A stretch of 64,000 nucleotides of DNA from Symsagittifera roscoffensis (lineage: Eukaryota > Xenacoelomorpha > Acoela > Convolutidae). The translations under genes and the position numbers were made by a program. Shown piece after piece: positions 49,552-62,312 of the stretch (the first letter of the stretch is position 1; every line of letters starts with the position of its first letter). The stretch is taken from positions 38,883,755 through 38,947,754 of the forward strand of contig NC_087066.1 in NCBI RefSeq assembly GCF_963678635.1. Reading direction: 5' to 3'. The notes below the pieces were generated by a model. It searched no databases. It was not told the DNA's origin and worked only from the letters and a program-made list of their open reading frames with translations.

Positions 49552-50337
49552 CCAACTAAAGAGACAAACTGACCAATCTCGTGTTAGTCTGAAAACTTAA
49601 GGGAAAGGGACATAATACTAGAGAAGCAAGCCGGCTGTTCAAGCAGCAGACATCATCTGCGCGCGACAGAGAAAGAGCAAGGACACTTAAGGCGTTACTG
49701 GAGGCTAACGCGAAGTGGAACGCAGAGAGGCAAGATTCTGCGGACAACGATCTAAGAAGAATTCTTGACAAAACATGCATAACCAACCCGGATCTAAGAA
49801 AAGAGTTGTTTTAGTGTTGGGAGAGGGGTTTTGTAGAAGACGAACCCACTGCGTCGAAAACGGATTTTTCCCTAAACCTTCTATGCAAAGATGAGTACAG
49901 AAAAGCGGATGTCAGAGGTACCTACAACTGACAAAACAGCAGCGGGATCAGTCTATCGCAAAAGCGAAATAGCGACAGCAAAAGTACCGGTCAACTTCTG
50001 AATCAAAGGGGGACAGAAGGGCAAAATGAAAAATCCTCTTGAAGAAATTAGACGGAAACATCAGCTTCAGGAAATTGAACCAACCTTAGAGGTCGAATCA
50101 GAACAAGAGACGAGGTAACGCAACAAGAAGATCAGGTGTTAGAGTTATTCTAAAATAGTGACACAAATGTAACATCAAAGGAAACAGGAGCAGGAGGTGG
50201 CTTTAAGTTATCGGTCAAAAGGGCAAAATCCAATCAGTAAGTCCAGCGGCAGTAGGCCCGAAATCCCAGAAAACAGTGGCCAGTAAGCAAAAACCGAAAA
50301 AGCAAATCGCACAAGAGAAAAAAAAGCTAAAGCAGCC
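49552..50337 (+). pseudogene. Downstream part of the third Gypsy-like element, before the LINE insertion
   Basis: Charged, helix-prone coding remnants, for instance one frame reading SARDRERARTLKALLEAN then DLRRILDKTCITNPDLRKEL, and a lysine-rich end PKSQKTVASKQKPKKQIAQE close to the LINE. I cannot name a domain. A gag or accessory ORF is likely. The frame looks interrupted by the LINE and resumes with a similar lysine-rich composition after it. Confidence 0.4.
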
Positions 50338-53300
50338 TCAAGACAGCAGAGGAGACCGTTTAGAGGAGTGGATGGCCGACAACGACCTCGTGTGCGCCAA
50401 CGATGGGTCGGCCACTCGCGTCAACCGGGGCCCTGCAGGCCTGAGCTCGCCCGACGTCTTCTTCACTCCGTCGTGCTGGAGGAGCAAGACTGAGTGGACG
50501 GTCGGTGAGTGTTTGGGATCGGACCACCTCCCTGTGGTGATCACCATCAGATGCACCGTCGGCCAGTTTCCGCAGTTGGAGAAGAATGCCCGTTGGAAGA
50601 AGAAGGATGTCAACTGGGCCGCCTTCTCCTCTGCGGTGGAAGAGCCAGCCAGCAGCTGGAAACTACTGGACACAGTTCACAGAAGAGCCAAGAAGTTCAC
50701 GGAAGACATCCTGAGCGCTGCCAAGGAGCACGTGGGGAAGACGAAGCCCGACAAACATCGCAACGCGGGCATTTCTGCGACCTTCAGAGCCTTGGTAAGA
50801 AAAGGAATTTCTTCCGCAGGTGGATCAACACCCACCGCCAAGAATGGGTCACCGCCTGCGGAGAGGTTACCGAAGCCGTGTCTGCGGAAAAAGAGAAAAG
50901 GTGGACCGAATTTGTCGACACCTTAGAGTCTTCCAAGGACTACAAGAAGACGTGGGGCATCCTTGGCTCCATCAGCGGCAAGCCGGACTCGTGCTGCCCT
51001 AACGAGGCGATCCGGAACAACTGCAAGGTCCTTGTCTCTAACGAGAGCAAAGCCGATGCATTCGCTGCTCATTATGCCAAGGTGAGCAAGCTGGAGTTCT
51101 CTAGAGGGGAATGGGAGAAAAACAGACTTGCCAAGATCAGAGGCAACGCCCCCAGCGTGGACGACAGCTCCACAGCAGAATTCAGCATTGAGGAGCTGAA
51201 CAGAGCCATCAAGAAGATGAGGAAGAACGGAGCGGCTGGCCCCGACGACATCCCCCCAGCTTTCTGAAAGCCTTGGGACCTCTAGCGAGGGGGGAGTTGC
51301 TGGGGATCTTCAACCAGTCGCTCCACGAGTCGGAAGTGCCGCAGGCTTGGCGGAATGCGATCATCATTCCTTTGCTGAAGGCAGGGAAACCAGCGGGCTC
51401 GATCGTACCGTCCCGTCAGCCTCACCTCCTGCATCGTGAAGACCATGGAACGGATGGTTAACACTCGTCTGTACCATCTGGCGGAGGCCAGGGGCATCTT
51501 CAACCATTCGCAGGCCGGCTTCAGGAAAAACAGAAGTTGCGAAGACCAGCTCCTGCGGATGATCCAGGACGTCAGCGACGGCTTCCAAGAGAAGAAACCG
51601 AGACGGACCGTCATGGCTCTCCTGGACCTTTCCCGGGCCTACGATAGGGTGTGGAAAGAAGATCTCATCCTCACCCTCATCGACTCAGGCGTCCCTCTCA
51701 AGTTGGTGAGATGGTTCAACGCCTTCCTCAGCAACAGGCAATTCCGAGTGATGTTCAACGGCAGCCTTAGCCGCACCAGATGGCTGATCCACCGAGTTCC
51801 ACAGGGAGCTGTGACCTCCCCCTGCTGTTCATCTTTTACATCAACTCCTTGCCCGATGAGATCAAAGAACTTGTCAACGATAGTCTCTTCGCTGACGACC
51901 TCACCATCTGGTCCAGCCACAACAACAAAGAAGAAGCTAGCAGATACGTCCAATGGGCCGTCCAGAAGATCGAAGAATGGTGCTAGAAGAAGAAGATGCT
52001 CCTCAGTGAGAAGAGCGTGGTCACCTTCTTCTCCTCTAGCTCCGGGGACGCCAGATGGAAGCCGGACCTTACGATGGGGGGTAACACCCTCAAGTTCGAT
52101 CCCTGCCCCAAACTCCTGGGGCTGGTGATCAACAGGATCCTGTCCTTCCAGCAGCACGTCGACAAGGTGGTCGACAAGGTTCGCAAACGCTGCAACCTCC
52201 TGGCCTGCTTGGGGACTTCAAACTGGGGCTGGAGGAAGAAACCCTTGCGGAGAGTGTTTCTTGCCACCCAGCGGAGCATCATGGACTTTGCCGCCCCTGC
52301 CTGGCAACCATGGCTCTCCAAAACCCAGATGGAAAGACTCGACCGCGCCCAGAACCAGGCCCTCCGTCGGGTTACTGGGCAAGCCGCCTCCACTCCAGTT
52401 GAGGCCCTGCGTCTGGAGAGCGGCATGCAGAGCTACCGGACCATCTCTCAGAGACTCACAGCCATCTCCCGGGAGAGAGCCTCCAGGTGCCCCGAGGGCC
52501 ATCCCGCTCGGATCGCCCTGGAAAAGGACCAACCTCACCAGCTCTGCAGAGACAGCTGGAGAGAACTCAGCAACAGGATCAGTTCCACCCTCCCCAACGA
52601 GCTCGCCGACAGGGAGCCCCTTCCCACCATTGATGAAGAGGTTTGGACACAACAGAGACGTTGGCGGGTCAACAACACCGTCGGAGGCTTGGGACGCTCC
52701 GAAGAGACGAAACAGAAGGCGACCGAGACGATTCGGAACATCGACGCCACATGGACCATCTACACAGACGGTTCCGCCAAAGATGGGACTAGGGATGGAG
52801 GGTCAGCAATGGTTGTTACGACAGGTGACCCCCTCGACCCTCAAACCATCTTCTCCGAGACGATTCGCGGCAGGATGCTCACCTCCTCGTTTGACGAAGA
52901 GAAAGAGGCACTGGAAGCTGCAGTTAGGTGGTTGGAGGATAACACCCCTAACAACCGTGAAAAGGGCCTTATTTGCACTGATAGCCAAGCCCTGACATCG
53001 GCTCTGGCAAACGACAGCAGAGAAGTGAGCAACATCACTAGAAAACTTGACACGCTCAACCGCGAGATCATCATTCAGTGGATCCCTAGCCACGTGTGCA
53101 TTGTAGGGAACGAGAGGGCCGACGCTCTGGCCAATGAAGCCTCTGGGTTGAAGGAGAGAGCAAAGCCAACCACCTACAAGACCGTCGTAGCCACCATCAA
53201 ACGTACGATTAAAGACCCAAGCCCCTCTCACGCCAGAACAGCTCAAGTCTGTCAAGAGAACGTGACGAAAAGACCCTTCTGTCGAGAAGAGACGCAGTCA

Positions 53301-53569
53301 TGCTAGCCAGGCTCCCCTCTGGACACAGCATGCTCTTGGCCGGGTATAGGACCCTGCTGAACCCCGCCGAGAGCCCCTCCTGTCCCAGATGCGAGGAGGC
53401 CAACGAAACAATGGAACACTGGCTCCTCGTTTGTCCGGGAACGCTAGCGGCCAGACAAGAAATTTTCGGACGCACGACGGTGAAATTGTCAATTCTCGCC
53501 GAGGACCCAGAAGGTGCGGTCGCGCTGGCGAAGCGGACCCTTGGGAAAACTTCGGCGCACTCACAATGA
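50338..53569 (+). pseudogene. LINE ORF2: endonuclease C-terminus, reverse transcriptase, RNase H, zinc knuckle
   Basis: Endonuclease end: EEWMADNDLVCANDG, SSPDVFFTPSCW, CLGSDHLPVVITI (SDH catalytic histidine). RT: MALLDLSRAYDRVW (catalytic Asp), QGAVTSP, LFADDLTIW (intact FADD), LGLVINRILSFQQHV. RNase H: YTDGSAKDGTRDGG, EKEALEAAVRWLE, CTDSQALTSAL, WIPSHVCIVGNERAD (acidic residues present). A C-terminal CPRCEEANETMEHWLLVC gives a C-x2-C...H...C knuckle. Lesions: frame changes near 50780, 51265, 51395 and 51825 (one C missing in a C run), TAG at 51984-51986, and a shift near 53250. The longest open frame is 51996-53306 (436 aa). Few lesions suggest a young but dead copy. Confidence 0.9.
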
Positions 53570-53570
53570 A
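50338..53570 (+). mobile_element. GC-rich LINE (endonuclease, RT, RNase H), 5' truncated
   Basis: An I/jockey-superfamily-type non-LTR retrotransposon, much richer in GC than its surroundings. It starts within the apurinic-like endonuclease domain (DSRGDRLEEW) and ends near a GAAA-rich tail (53570). Reading frames are mostly open with about five lesions (see the pseudogene entry). The 5' truncation at a central point of the endonuclease is typical of target-primed insertion. The exact ends and a target-site duplication could not be fixed by eye. Confidence 0.85.
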
Positions 53571-54130
53571 AGAAAGAAGAAAGAAGACTGCAGCAACTAC
53601 AACCCCGTTCAAGATGACAGAGAATGAGCGACCACACGAGAAAACTGACCCAAGCAGTAGTTTAACATCTAAAAAGTAAGTCAAGCAGTTAAAAATCAAA
53701 AAAATAGACAGAGAACACAATGCTTAACACTTTCCAAAAGCAGGGCTTGGCTCCAAAGAGTGGGAGAAATTAGCGGATCACGTTTTAACGAGGAGAACAC
53801 AAAAGACAAGCGGAAGAAATATTCAAATCCAAAGACGCATCAGAAGACTCTACCGCCGTCGGTTTAGTACTCCACCTGGATACTCTAACGAGTCTAGTGC
53901 AAAAGACCCGACACGATCCATAGTTTGACGCTGCACGCGATCTAACATAAAACAGGTACATAAACGACTCGGAAGCCCAATAAAACACTCAGTAAAAGAA
54001 ATCAACACAGATGCGGACAATGCTGAGTTGAACAAGGTTGCGTTGGAGGCATGTCTTCAAAAGTAGGCTAACTTTAAAACATAGAGAGGCAAGCCAATGA
54101 CAGCAAGACTGGAGCTACTGAAGATGGCCT
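53571..54130 (+). pseudogene. Continuation of the third Gypsy-like element after the LINE
   Basis: Starts with a lysine-rich frame (KERRKKTAATTTPFKMTENE, ending TSKK) like that before the LINE, then broken frames such as EIFKSKDASEDSTAVG and NTDADNAELNKVALEACLQ. No domain recognised. The end at about 54130 is set by the return to plain AT-rich sequence. Confidence 0.35.
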
Positions 54131-57100
54131 CCCTTTTTTTTTATTCTGAAGATAAATTTCCTTATGTAAGTTGGCGCAAGATATCATGCTCAATTTCTCA
54201 AAATATATTTTCTTGATTGACTATTGGAGCTTCTGATTGCTAATTGCCTTTTAACTGACTGAATTATATTTTGATGCCATCGAGCGCTTCTTGGAGTTTC
54301 TATAGAAATCTTTTAAAGGTGTATCAAGACTCTTCATATCAAAACAGCTCTCGGTAAGCCATCAATTAAACCATACAGCTGTCTAACGCTGCAATATTTA
54401 CATCAAATTATTCCGCAGTACCATTAAAAATCCCACTATGGTCAATGTAGTTCCTGAAATTGTGAGTTACAGTCGACACCTAAAACGACAATCACTTTTC
54501 CAATTAATTACCAAATTTTTTAGGTGTGTCACACTTTCAAGTCCAAAAAATAAAAAACTTAGTGTTTCAAATTCAGTGGTTTTTTCTAAAAATTTTTCAT
54601 TTTGAGTTTTCTAGCCCATCGATAGCGTTGAAATTAAAAATATTTGAAAGCTGATACATTTTAATTTTTATTGTAGTAAGAGGTTTTTTTATTTAAAAAC
54701 AACCATGATTATTTTTTGCCATTTGAAAGCAATATGAGTTTTTTCGTAAAGCAATCTCAATTATCAACTGAATTTCAATGTTTTTGCTTCGCATATCATA
54801 ACCACATAATTTGCAAACACAGCTAAAAAAAATCGAACACATCCGCAAAAAAAGGTGAGAAGAAGAAGAATAACTTATTCAGAAGCTTAATGTGTTGTTC
54901 CATCCACTGAAAGGGCGTTCTTTAGTTTTTTTAACAGTTTTTCCAATCAAATTTAGGTTAAATAGCACAAAAAATTCTTAGCAACGGGTCGATAGATAAA
55001 TACTTTCACAGCTTTTCAGTCGTGATTTGCAAGAAACCAAAAAGCACTCATTGTTTTCATGGTTGATGTAGTACTGCGGTTGCAGTAATCTTCAGCTAAA
55101 TATAGCCTTTGCTGCTGCAGTTGCACTTATTTATATCATTGGCACAATGTAAATTTGTTATCTATATTAATATCTGTTTATCGCCAAAGTCATAGGTGCT
55201 GTTGTGATATAGGTTATTTTTCTTTTAGTTCGTTCGCCATACTCGTGTATGAAATTAAAACAGTCGATCTGAGCAAAAAACAAAGCAACTAAAATATTAC
55301 ATTTTGGAATTCAAGCAATTGAACTTCACTGGCTTATATCTTAAGTTGTTAGCCGGTTACCGGGTTATCACAGTTGAGGAAACCGGATACCTTTTATGAT
55401 AACTTTGAGCAAATAAAGCCAACGAGTAGGCTTAAAACAAGAATGAACCTTTTAAGCAGCAAGTTTGTTCCTTCCTTTTTTTGGAAAGTTTTTTCTAGCC
55501 CCTTCTTGAGATAGAGAGATAGAATTTTATAATTTTAATTTTTTTTTCGAAAAAAAAAATGAAAAAACATTTTTGATAATTTTGTAAATTGCTTTTAGTT
55601 TTTCATTGTTCTTTTTTTTCAAAAAAAATAAGGTTATTGAATATGTTCAACTTACTAACTTACTGTGACTATTGGATATCCCTACATTCTAGACTTTTCT
55701 TCAAACCCTGTGAACATACCGAATTAAAAAAACGACTCAATGTCGGAAAAGATGAAATCGTTTTTTATTTTTAGATTTTTATTTTTGTGTTCACAACTTT
55801 CTGTGCTACTTGCACAGCAATCGGTTATGTTTTTTGCCCTAGCTTTTTCCTGGTTAACAATCATTTTCTGTTATGAAATTCGATATTTTGATGAAATGAA
55901 AAAGAAGGAAACGATGCAATAGGAAAACGACCAAATGAATAAGAACAGTTGTTAATGATAAAATCATGTTTTTGTCACACAAAGATTTGGGGATTGAAGC
56001 GCAGGTGGTAGAAAAGCTTGCTAAAAAAATAATGATTCTGTTGCAAAATTTGCTCGTTCGCCACAATTTGCGAAGCGAGTACTTCAAAGTCAGCCATAGC
56101 TTTTAAAAGCTGCCTTGGCCTTAAGCTACTATTAGCGCGGAAACTCTTGATCACAACTAGTTTTGCAAAAATTGTCTTTAAAGGAATTGACTAGGGGTGA
56201 TGGTGATAGTAATTTGAATTCCAGCTTCAAAAAGCAGTTTCAAAAATACTAAAACGCTCAGCCCACCATGATTTGTAAATAGCAAAATTTTGTTCTAATT
56301 TGCTCGACGCGTAAAGTTTTTTTTAGGATTAGAAAACTTTTGAACTTTGGTTCTTGAAAATTAAAAGGAGGGGAGATCAAAAAAGTATGATAATTTCTTG
56401 GCGTCTGGCAGGTTAAGGCCTGGACATGGGCGGAGTTCGGGGTTTGTTATGAAAGGGATCTAGATTCTTCCCAACCCTCTTTAATCTGCCTCTATACATC
56501 GATGGAAAACGAGTCAAACGACAACCTTTTTCTCAATACTGGATATTTTTTCCATGCATTTTTCTATAGTTTTAAATTGGCTTAACAGCTCAGTATCTAG
56601 AATATTTTTGACATGAAACCAAAACCCAGAGATTTGAGAACCCTTTTTTTCGGCCGGAAAAAGAGGAGTTTAAGCCCAAAAGGCCTTGGAAATAATTGTA
56701 TTCAGTTAACTATTTTTTTTAAGATGTTCACTAAATTGTTAGCAGTTTTTTCGCTGGAAGTAGTGCATTTACTGTTTTTTATCTTTTCCAAATTACTGTA
56801 TATTACAACCTGTAATTAAAAAACAGACAGATTTTTGATTGGCAAAACCAACTCATTAAAAGGTTCAAAGACACAATTTATTGACGCACTGCGTCAAAAT
56901 ACTGATAAAAGAGAGGGGAAAAATATCTAATCATTAGCTTCCTTTTTCCTTGATTGTTTTCGCTACATCGCAAAAATTTTTCTTGCTTGTTGTTGCGTTG
57001 GGTCCTTAACATAAAAATAAGCGATAATTTATGAAAAAATGTCGCTTTATCTTCATTTATTTTCTTTTTTTTCCAATAAAAGTTCCCTTTTTGTACATTT

Positions 57101-57942
57101 TGAAACAGAGTTTTTTTTATTCGGGAATCAATTTGCGGTCCTTTCATTAACGCATATGTAATTGACAAAAATCCAATAATTTTGTGTCGCTCAGCACAGG
57201 GAATGAAAATAATTATTACATCATAAAACAAAGGCCATTATTGAGGAAATGAAATGTATGGTGCGAATTAATATTGTTTGTATTGTTGTTTGCGTGGTAT
57301 TGCGGGGCTGTTTGTTAGTTTCCGTATTTAGACCATTTTTCACTAGCCTGTCGTTTTTCCTTTTAATAGTAGGGGTTTAATGTTTTTTTTGCCTCCAATC
57401 TTGGTTAAAACAAATTTCATTGAGAGATGTTATTGACAAAAGAGGGAATGGTTTTGCGAAGGGAAAACAATTTTTAAGATTAGCTTGCCCGAGGCGGGAA
57501 ATTTTCTTCTGAAGCGGTGGTGACTTGCTCATACTTAACGATGCAAGCGACAATTTACCTCTATTAATTCGATACCATTTGCCATCCATTTCCTGTTCAT
57601 TATAAACAAAAAAACGACAAATCAACAATTTAAACTATGAACAATTGTCGCTTTCAAATCAAAGTTCATTTAGTTTGGTATATTTTTAAAAAGTTGTTAT
57701 TCGTTTTTAGACAATAACGTTTTCGAGGGTACAAAAATCAAAGGAAAAATTAAAAACTGCTCTGTGCTTCTCAAATTAGTTAATCAGTTTTTCTGTTACA
57801 AAACTGAACTGTAATCCAAAGTGGTGTGGTTTTGAGCCTTTAATTCATTCATCAGTTTAAATGACCAATTATTTCCTTTTTGCCTCCGAAAATTGAAAAA
57901 CTTATTTAAATTAACTAATCCATCTTTGATTAATGATCGAAA
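54131..57942. other. AT-rich intergenic sequence
   Basis: Short ORFs only (55589-55774, 55740-55922, 56613-56819, 56878-57231, 57377-57628). All are low-complexity or hydrophobic by composition, with no motif and no splice context. I see no gene here. Confidence 0.5.
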
Positions 57943-58416
57943 ATGCCTTTCGGTTATTTGAAAAGAATGTTTTTCAAAACTCGACCCAAAAAAGCCCTGC
58001 TAACTCGAACATCAACGCTACCGGAAATAAATCTGGCATCGCCCATTTACATCGTGATTGAAAACGCCGAGGACGACCCTATCCAAAACACGATTGACGA
58101 ATCAAATGACGACTTGATCATTCCCGGAATCAACCGACAGGGTGGACGGGACAGCATGACTATAAACGCAGATGTTTCCCCCCTCGTGACTCCTCCCCCG
58201 CCTATTGTGATTGACGATGACGACGTGGAGGAACCTTCAGGGACACCGGTTGAGGACAACGACTTTCCTAGAGGTATTTTGCATCAGCGGGTCGGTGTGA
58301 TTTTGTCATTAGTAATTTGCACCCGGGTCGATTTTATGACCAAAATTGGTCAAACCCGGGTCGATATCATGACCAAAATTGGTCGAGCAGATTTTGTTCG
58401 ACCAAAATTTCTTTAG
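57943..58416 (+). CDS. Unrecognised acidic ORF, possible first exon of a host gene
   Basis: 157 codons from ATG at 57943. The first 110 codons have balanced base use unlike the flanks: a basic N-terminus (KRMFFKTRPKK), then acidic disordered segments (NAEDDPIQNTIDESNDD, PPPPIVIDDDDVEEPSG). A consensus-like donor (CTAGAG|GTATTT) at about 58273 would end an exon just after EDNDFPRG. The codons after that translate a 33-bp direct repeat and are probably not coding. No downstream exon was found. Function unknown; a chance ORF is possible. Confidence 0.4.
   Translation: MPFGYLKRMFFKTRPKKALLTRTSTLPEINLASPIYIVIENAEDDPIQNTIDESNDDLIIPGINRQGGRDSMTINADVSPLVTPPPPIVIDDDDVEEPSGTPVEDNDFPRGILHQRVGVILSLVICTRVDFMTKIGQTRVDIMTKIGRADFVRPKFL
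58321..58384. repeat. 33-bp tandem direct repeat
   Basis: ACCCGGGTCGATTTTATGAC... (58321-58351) and ACCCGGGTCGATATCATGAC... (58354-58384) are copies with three mismatches, followed by a shorter related piece (GGTCGAGCAGATTTTGTTCG). Each half includes internal inverted symmetry (GACCAAAATTGGTC). Confidence 0.85.
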
Positions 58417-58419
58417 TCG

Positions 58420-60243
58420 TGTAAGGCCTAATAGTGGAAAAGAAATGTTTGAAATATAAATTCAAAGGAAAGTCGGGAAAAGTTCAATAAACATAAAATG
58501 GAAATTTTATCGATTGAGTTTTTCCTGGTTAAATTGAAAAGCAGATACGAATAGTATAAAAAATCCAGAATATTTGTCTTTCAAGATAGCATAAATTAGA
58601 ATAATATAAGATATGCGAATCAAGGACAACCGAAGTAAAAGCCATTATCTTTGGGGATACTGGATAATTTAGAAAAAAAATTATATTTCGCTGTGTAGGC
58701 CTTGTCTGTTGTCGAATTTTATACCTCTTCATTGCTTTTGCCGAAAATCAGCTGAAAGTCACAATTTTCTGACTTCGGTGGCTGGAGTTTGATTCGAAGT
58801 CGAATCATATGACTTTGAAGAGATGCTTGACTGAGCCTGAAAGACTCGCCGACATCGTCAAATAAAATAGAAGTATTTGATAAGAGATTAACAGATGGTT
58901 GCTGTTAACAGAGAAACCAAAGACCTATGATAAAATATTTATAAACCCAACTTTATATATATTTTTTATTTTTACTATAATATTAATCATTATGATTTTT
59001 TATTGTTGTTGTGATAATTACGATGATTATTATTATTAAATTCTTCATTAATTGCATTAAATTTTTTTTTCACTAATCGGAAGTTTTTTTTTTTTTTTTT
59101 TTTTCAATTTTCAATTGCGCTGAAAAGAGTGGTGCTCAATCAGTAATAAATTAAAATTATCATAAAATATCTTTAATTTAGCTGAAACAGTTGCGACAAC
59201 ACTGCTCGTATCAGGGTGAAGCCTTGAACATTCCTGCTGCTTTTTAACCTCTTGGAAAGAGTTTTTTTTTCAAACATCAATTGAAAAACTGATACCAAAT
59301 TCAAAACAGAAAATGATACAAGACTGCTCGTATCAGGGCAAAGCCCTGAAGGTTCCAACTGCATTTTCAGGTCTATGTAGCAATTCGATTTTTAAGAAAT
59401 AGATAAATTTTTGAAAAAAAATTTCAAACAGTTTTTTGAGTTTTTTTATACATCATCACCCCACACGACTTGTAAAGAAACAAAGGGTTACATTTTGCTT
59501 ACAGCAAAACATTAAATAGACCAAATAGCTTGCCCCAACTCAAATTGGAGCAAATTTTAGGACAGAGTAAATCTCCACTCAATTTTTATTAGCGAGAAAT
59601 ATATCGCGCGTTTATTATACCAAATTAACCAAACTGTCAATCTTTAAACCCCCATAACTTTGAAAAAAAATCACCGGTAAAGCATCTTTTTAATTATTTT
59701 TAAAATTATGTTAGAGATGGCTAGTTTAAAATTTGAAATATACTCGAAGAAAAAAAAAGCCAGAGCAACTGTATTCCGTCTTCACTTTGAAAACATGGAC
59801 GAAAAAAAAAGTTTTTTAAACTTCTCGCCACTCACTATGCCCAACACAAAAGGTACGTAAGTTTAGTAAAAACATTATGCTTTATTTCAATTTAGAAGCG
59901 GATAAAATAGCGTTAATTGTCCAGACTGGTAAAACTGGCAATCTTTAAACACCCATAAAATTAACAAAAGTGAAATATCATATTCAAATGAGCTTAAAAC
60001 AGAAATACCTTTTAAAACATTACGAGGCCAAACTGTGCACTGGATAAGCGCTCAATTTAATGTTTGTAGGTCTTGTTAAATTTTGTAACAACTTTGTTGG
60101 CACGATCAAGGAAAAACAATGAACAAAAGAAGAACAAAGAGAGCGTCCTTGTAGCGATATCCGTTTATAAATCTTAAAATACACAGTTTAGCCTGGTAAC
60201 GAAAATAGCTCATTTTTCCCCTCAGTATCAGACAAGTTAAAGT
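58420..60243. other. AT-rich non-coding stretch
   Basis: Contains a T run of about 22 bases (59083-59104), a diverged pair of direct repeats (near 59201 and 59323, sharing ACTGCTCGTATCAGGG) and no ORF above 67 codons with any signal. Confidence 0.5.
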
Positions 60244-60390
60244 TTACGCTTCAGAAATAAAATTTTTGGTGATTTTTCAAGTCAATTTAAACAAAATTGA
60301 AAAAATCTTGACAAATTTTTTTGAAAAAGAAAATGGTATTTGACTTCAATTTAAGAAACTGGATCTTTTTAATTCCTTTCAAATTTTTGA
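60244..60390 (+). repeat. Inverted-repeat arm (left), pairs with 62313-62457
   Basis: The 147 bases here and the 145 at 62313-62457 are reverse complements with one single-base indel visible in the AATTTTG region. Homology stops at both outer ends within a few bases. A single ORF of 88 codons (60591-60857) in the enclosed 1.9 kb has no recognisable domain. Confidence 0.93.
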
Positions 60391-62312
60391 AAAAGAAAGG
60401 GAAGATTCGTTATTAGGTACAGAGTTCACATATGCTTTACCATTGAACAATTTGTTTTAACAGATTGGCAAATCGTTACTAGTTACCAAAGAGGTAGATT
60501 GTTAAAGAAATCCGAAAAATGTATACTTTCTTGTGATTTGGGCACAACATAGATGTACCAGAACCGTCATGCCTTCTCCTCAACGTTTTTGTGACACTCA
60601 AAACTACTCCATTTTCAATGAAGACGATCACAAGTCATTCAAAATCTAAAAGCTTTTTTAATTTTCTGTTCATTAAAAATTTTCTGTTCATTCTGTCAGA
60701 AACAGTCAAGAGAACAAAAATGAGAGGGAAGAACAACAAAACTGTCAAAGTCATCAGGAATAAATTAGTTTATGTCACAATAAAAAGTCAAATTCTTGAA
60801 AAAAGTTTTTTAATTTTGACGTTTAATGTTTTTAGTCATTTGCAGCATTTTAGCTGAGTAAAAAATACCAACTGAATTAACTAAAAAGCCGTCAAAGCCA
60901 CCATAATTTGAAGCAAATTAAAGAAAACACGTGTTTTAACAAAGGTCTCCAGCACTAACAGCAGAAAAATCATTTTAAGCGACTATGCAATCAGGAACTG
61001 TAGCAGTAATCTACAAAAACCGTTTCTGTGGTAAGAACCTTTAATAATTAAAACAAATCTCGTTTACCGTTCATCACAAGGATGTCAGTTTTTCAATAAC
61101 CATAAAATAGAAGATGTATTGGGCGTCGTATTTTTCCCAATTTGGCACATAAAGCTGCACTCATATGCAAAATTACCATTGCAGCGAGGCACATTTTTTA
61201 ATTGGTTATGCCTGATTAAACTGTTAATATAGATGCTTTGAAAAGCAGTTTTAGCTGAGACAAAATTAGTTTATAGGAGGCACAATTGTGATGCATCATC
61301 GTAAGTCGTTCGTTTCGAGTGTTCGATGCCCTGTCATAGTAATCATGGTTTACTAATATAAACTGTTGCGACCGCAGCAGAGAGCTACTCCTTAAGAAAT
61401 TAATTATCCACAACTGACCAAAGCAACTTTTGTTGAATAAAAAATTTAGGAAATTGTGTCTGTCAGTTAGTTTGCAACCTGATTAACCCAGGGACCAAGC
61501 AGTATCTGTCTTTAGAGCCCGATAGCTCTATTGCTAGAAACTAGTTTTGATAACGAATTCTTGCCTTGCTAACAGCCTAAGACAGTTACAACCTGACAGT
61601 AGCTCATGAAATCTTAACTTATTAATATTTTCAAAAAACTCCCGAAGAAATTTTTCTCTGCCGAAGGCCGCTACTTAGGCCGTAGGACTTATCTCTACTA
61701 ATTTGACGTATACGTATCTAATATAACCTATACGTGTAAGTTGAAGCGTTTTTATCATCAGTAAACCAAACTCAGCCTACTACCCAATCACTATAATTCA
61801 TGCTAAAGTGCTCAAGAAACATTCCATTTTCTAAATTAAAGGAATATGTGTTCCATTGTTCAAATTAAGATTACCCTAAGTTGAGTGAAAAATTGATTCA
61901 AAACGTCCAACATATAATAAAGTCTTTGCACTCTTTCAAAATCTTCGTTAGTTCTAGGGTTAGTCTCACTTTTCCTTAGCAAGACCCTAGGAACTTACAA
62001 CCTAAAATTACGGGAGGATCTTTTGAGTGTTTTTTTTCTACAAAAAATTAGGGTGGTGTTTCACAAAGTGTTCTAGAGACAACACATAGAAAACATCAAT
62101 TCGAACAAAACATCAATTTTAAAGTAAACAAGCGCTTAACCACATATAAATTTGAAAACTGACGTTTAAGCTTTTAAATTTTATCCATTTATCTGATTTG
62201 CTATAGCGATGTGAGCCAAAATTCAGGTGTAATTTTCTTTTTACGGAAACTTTTAAGAACACAAAAGCTAAAATTTGTGAATTGATGTCAAAAATTTCAA
62301 CACAGGGTAACA
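60391..62312. other. Core between the two 146-bp inverted arms
   Basis: AT-rich, without a transposase-like ORF or conserved motif that I can see. Small ORFs (60591-60857 plus, 61216-61413 minus, 62119-62313 minus) look incidental. Confidence 0.45.

Noticed and set aside
51282-53720. Long minus-strand ORFs over the GC-rich LINE (110-172 aa)
   Set aside because: High GC produces few stops on the complementary strand. No motifs, and the plus strand carries the RT and RNase H.
55740-55922. Hydrophobic ORF of 60 aa
   Set aside because: Low-complexity T-rich sequence, no upstream context, no homology recognised.
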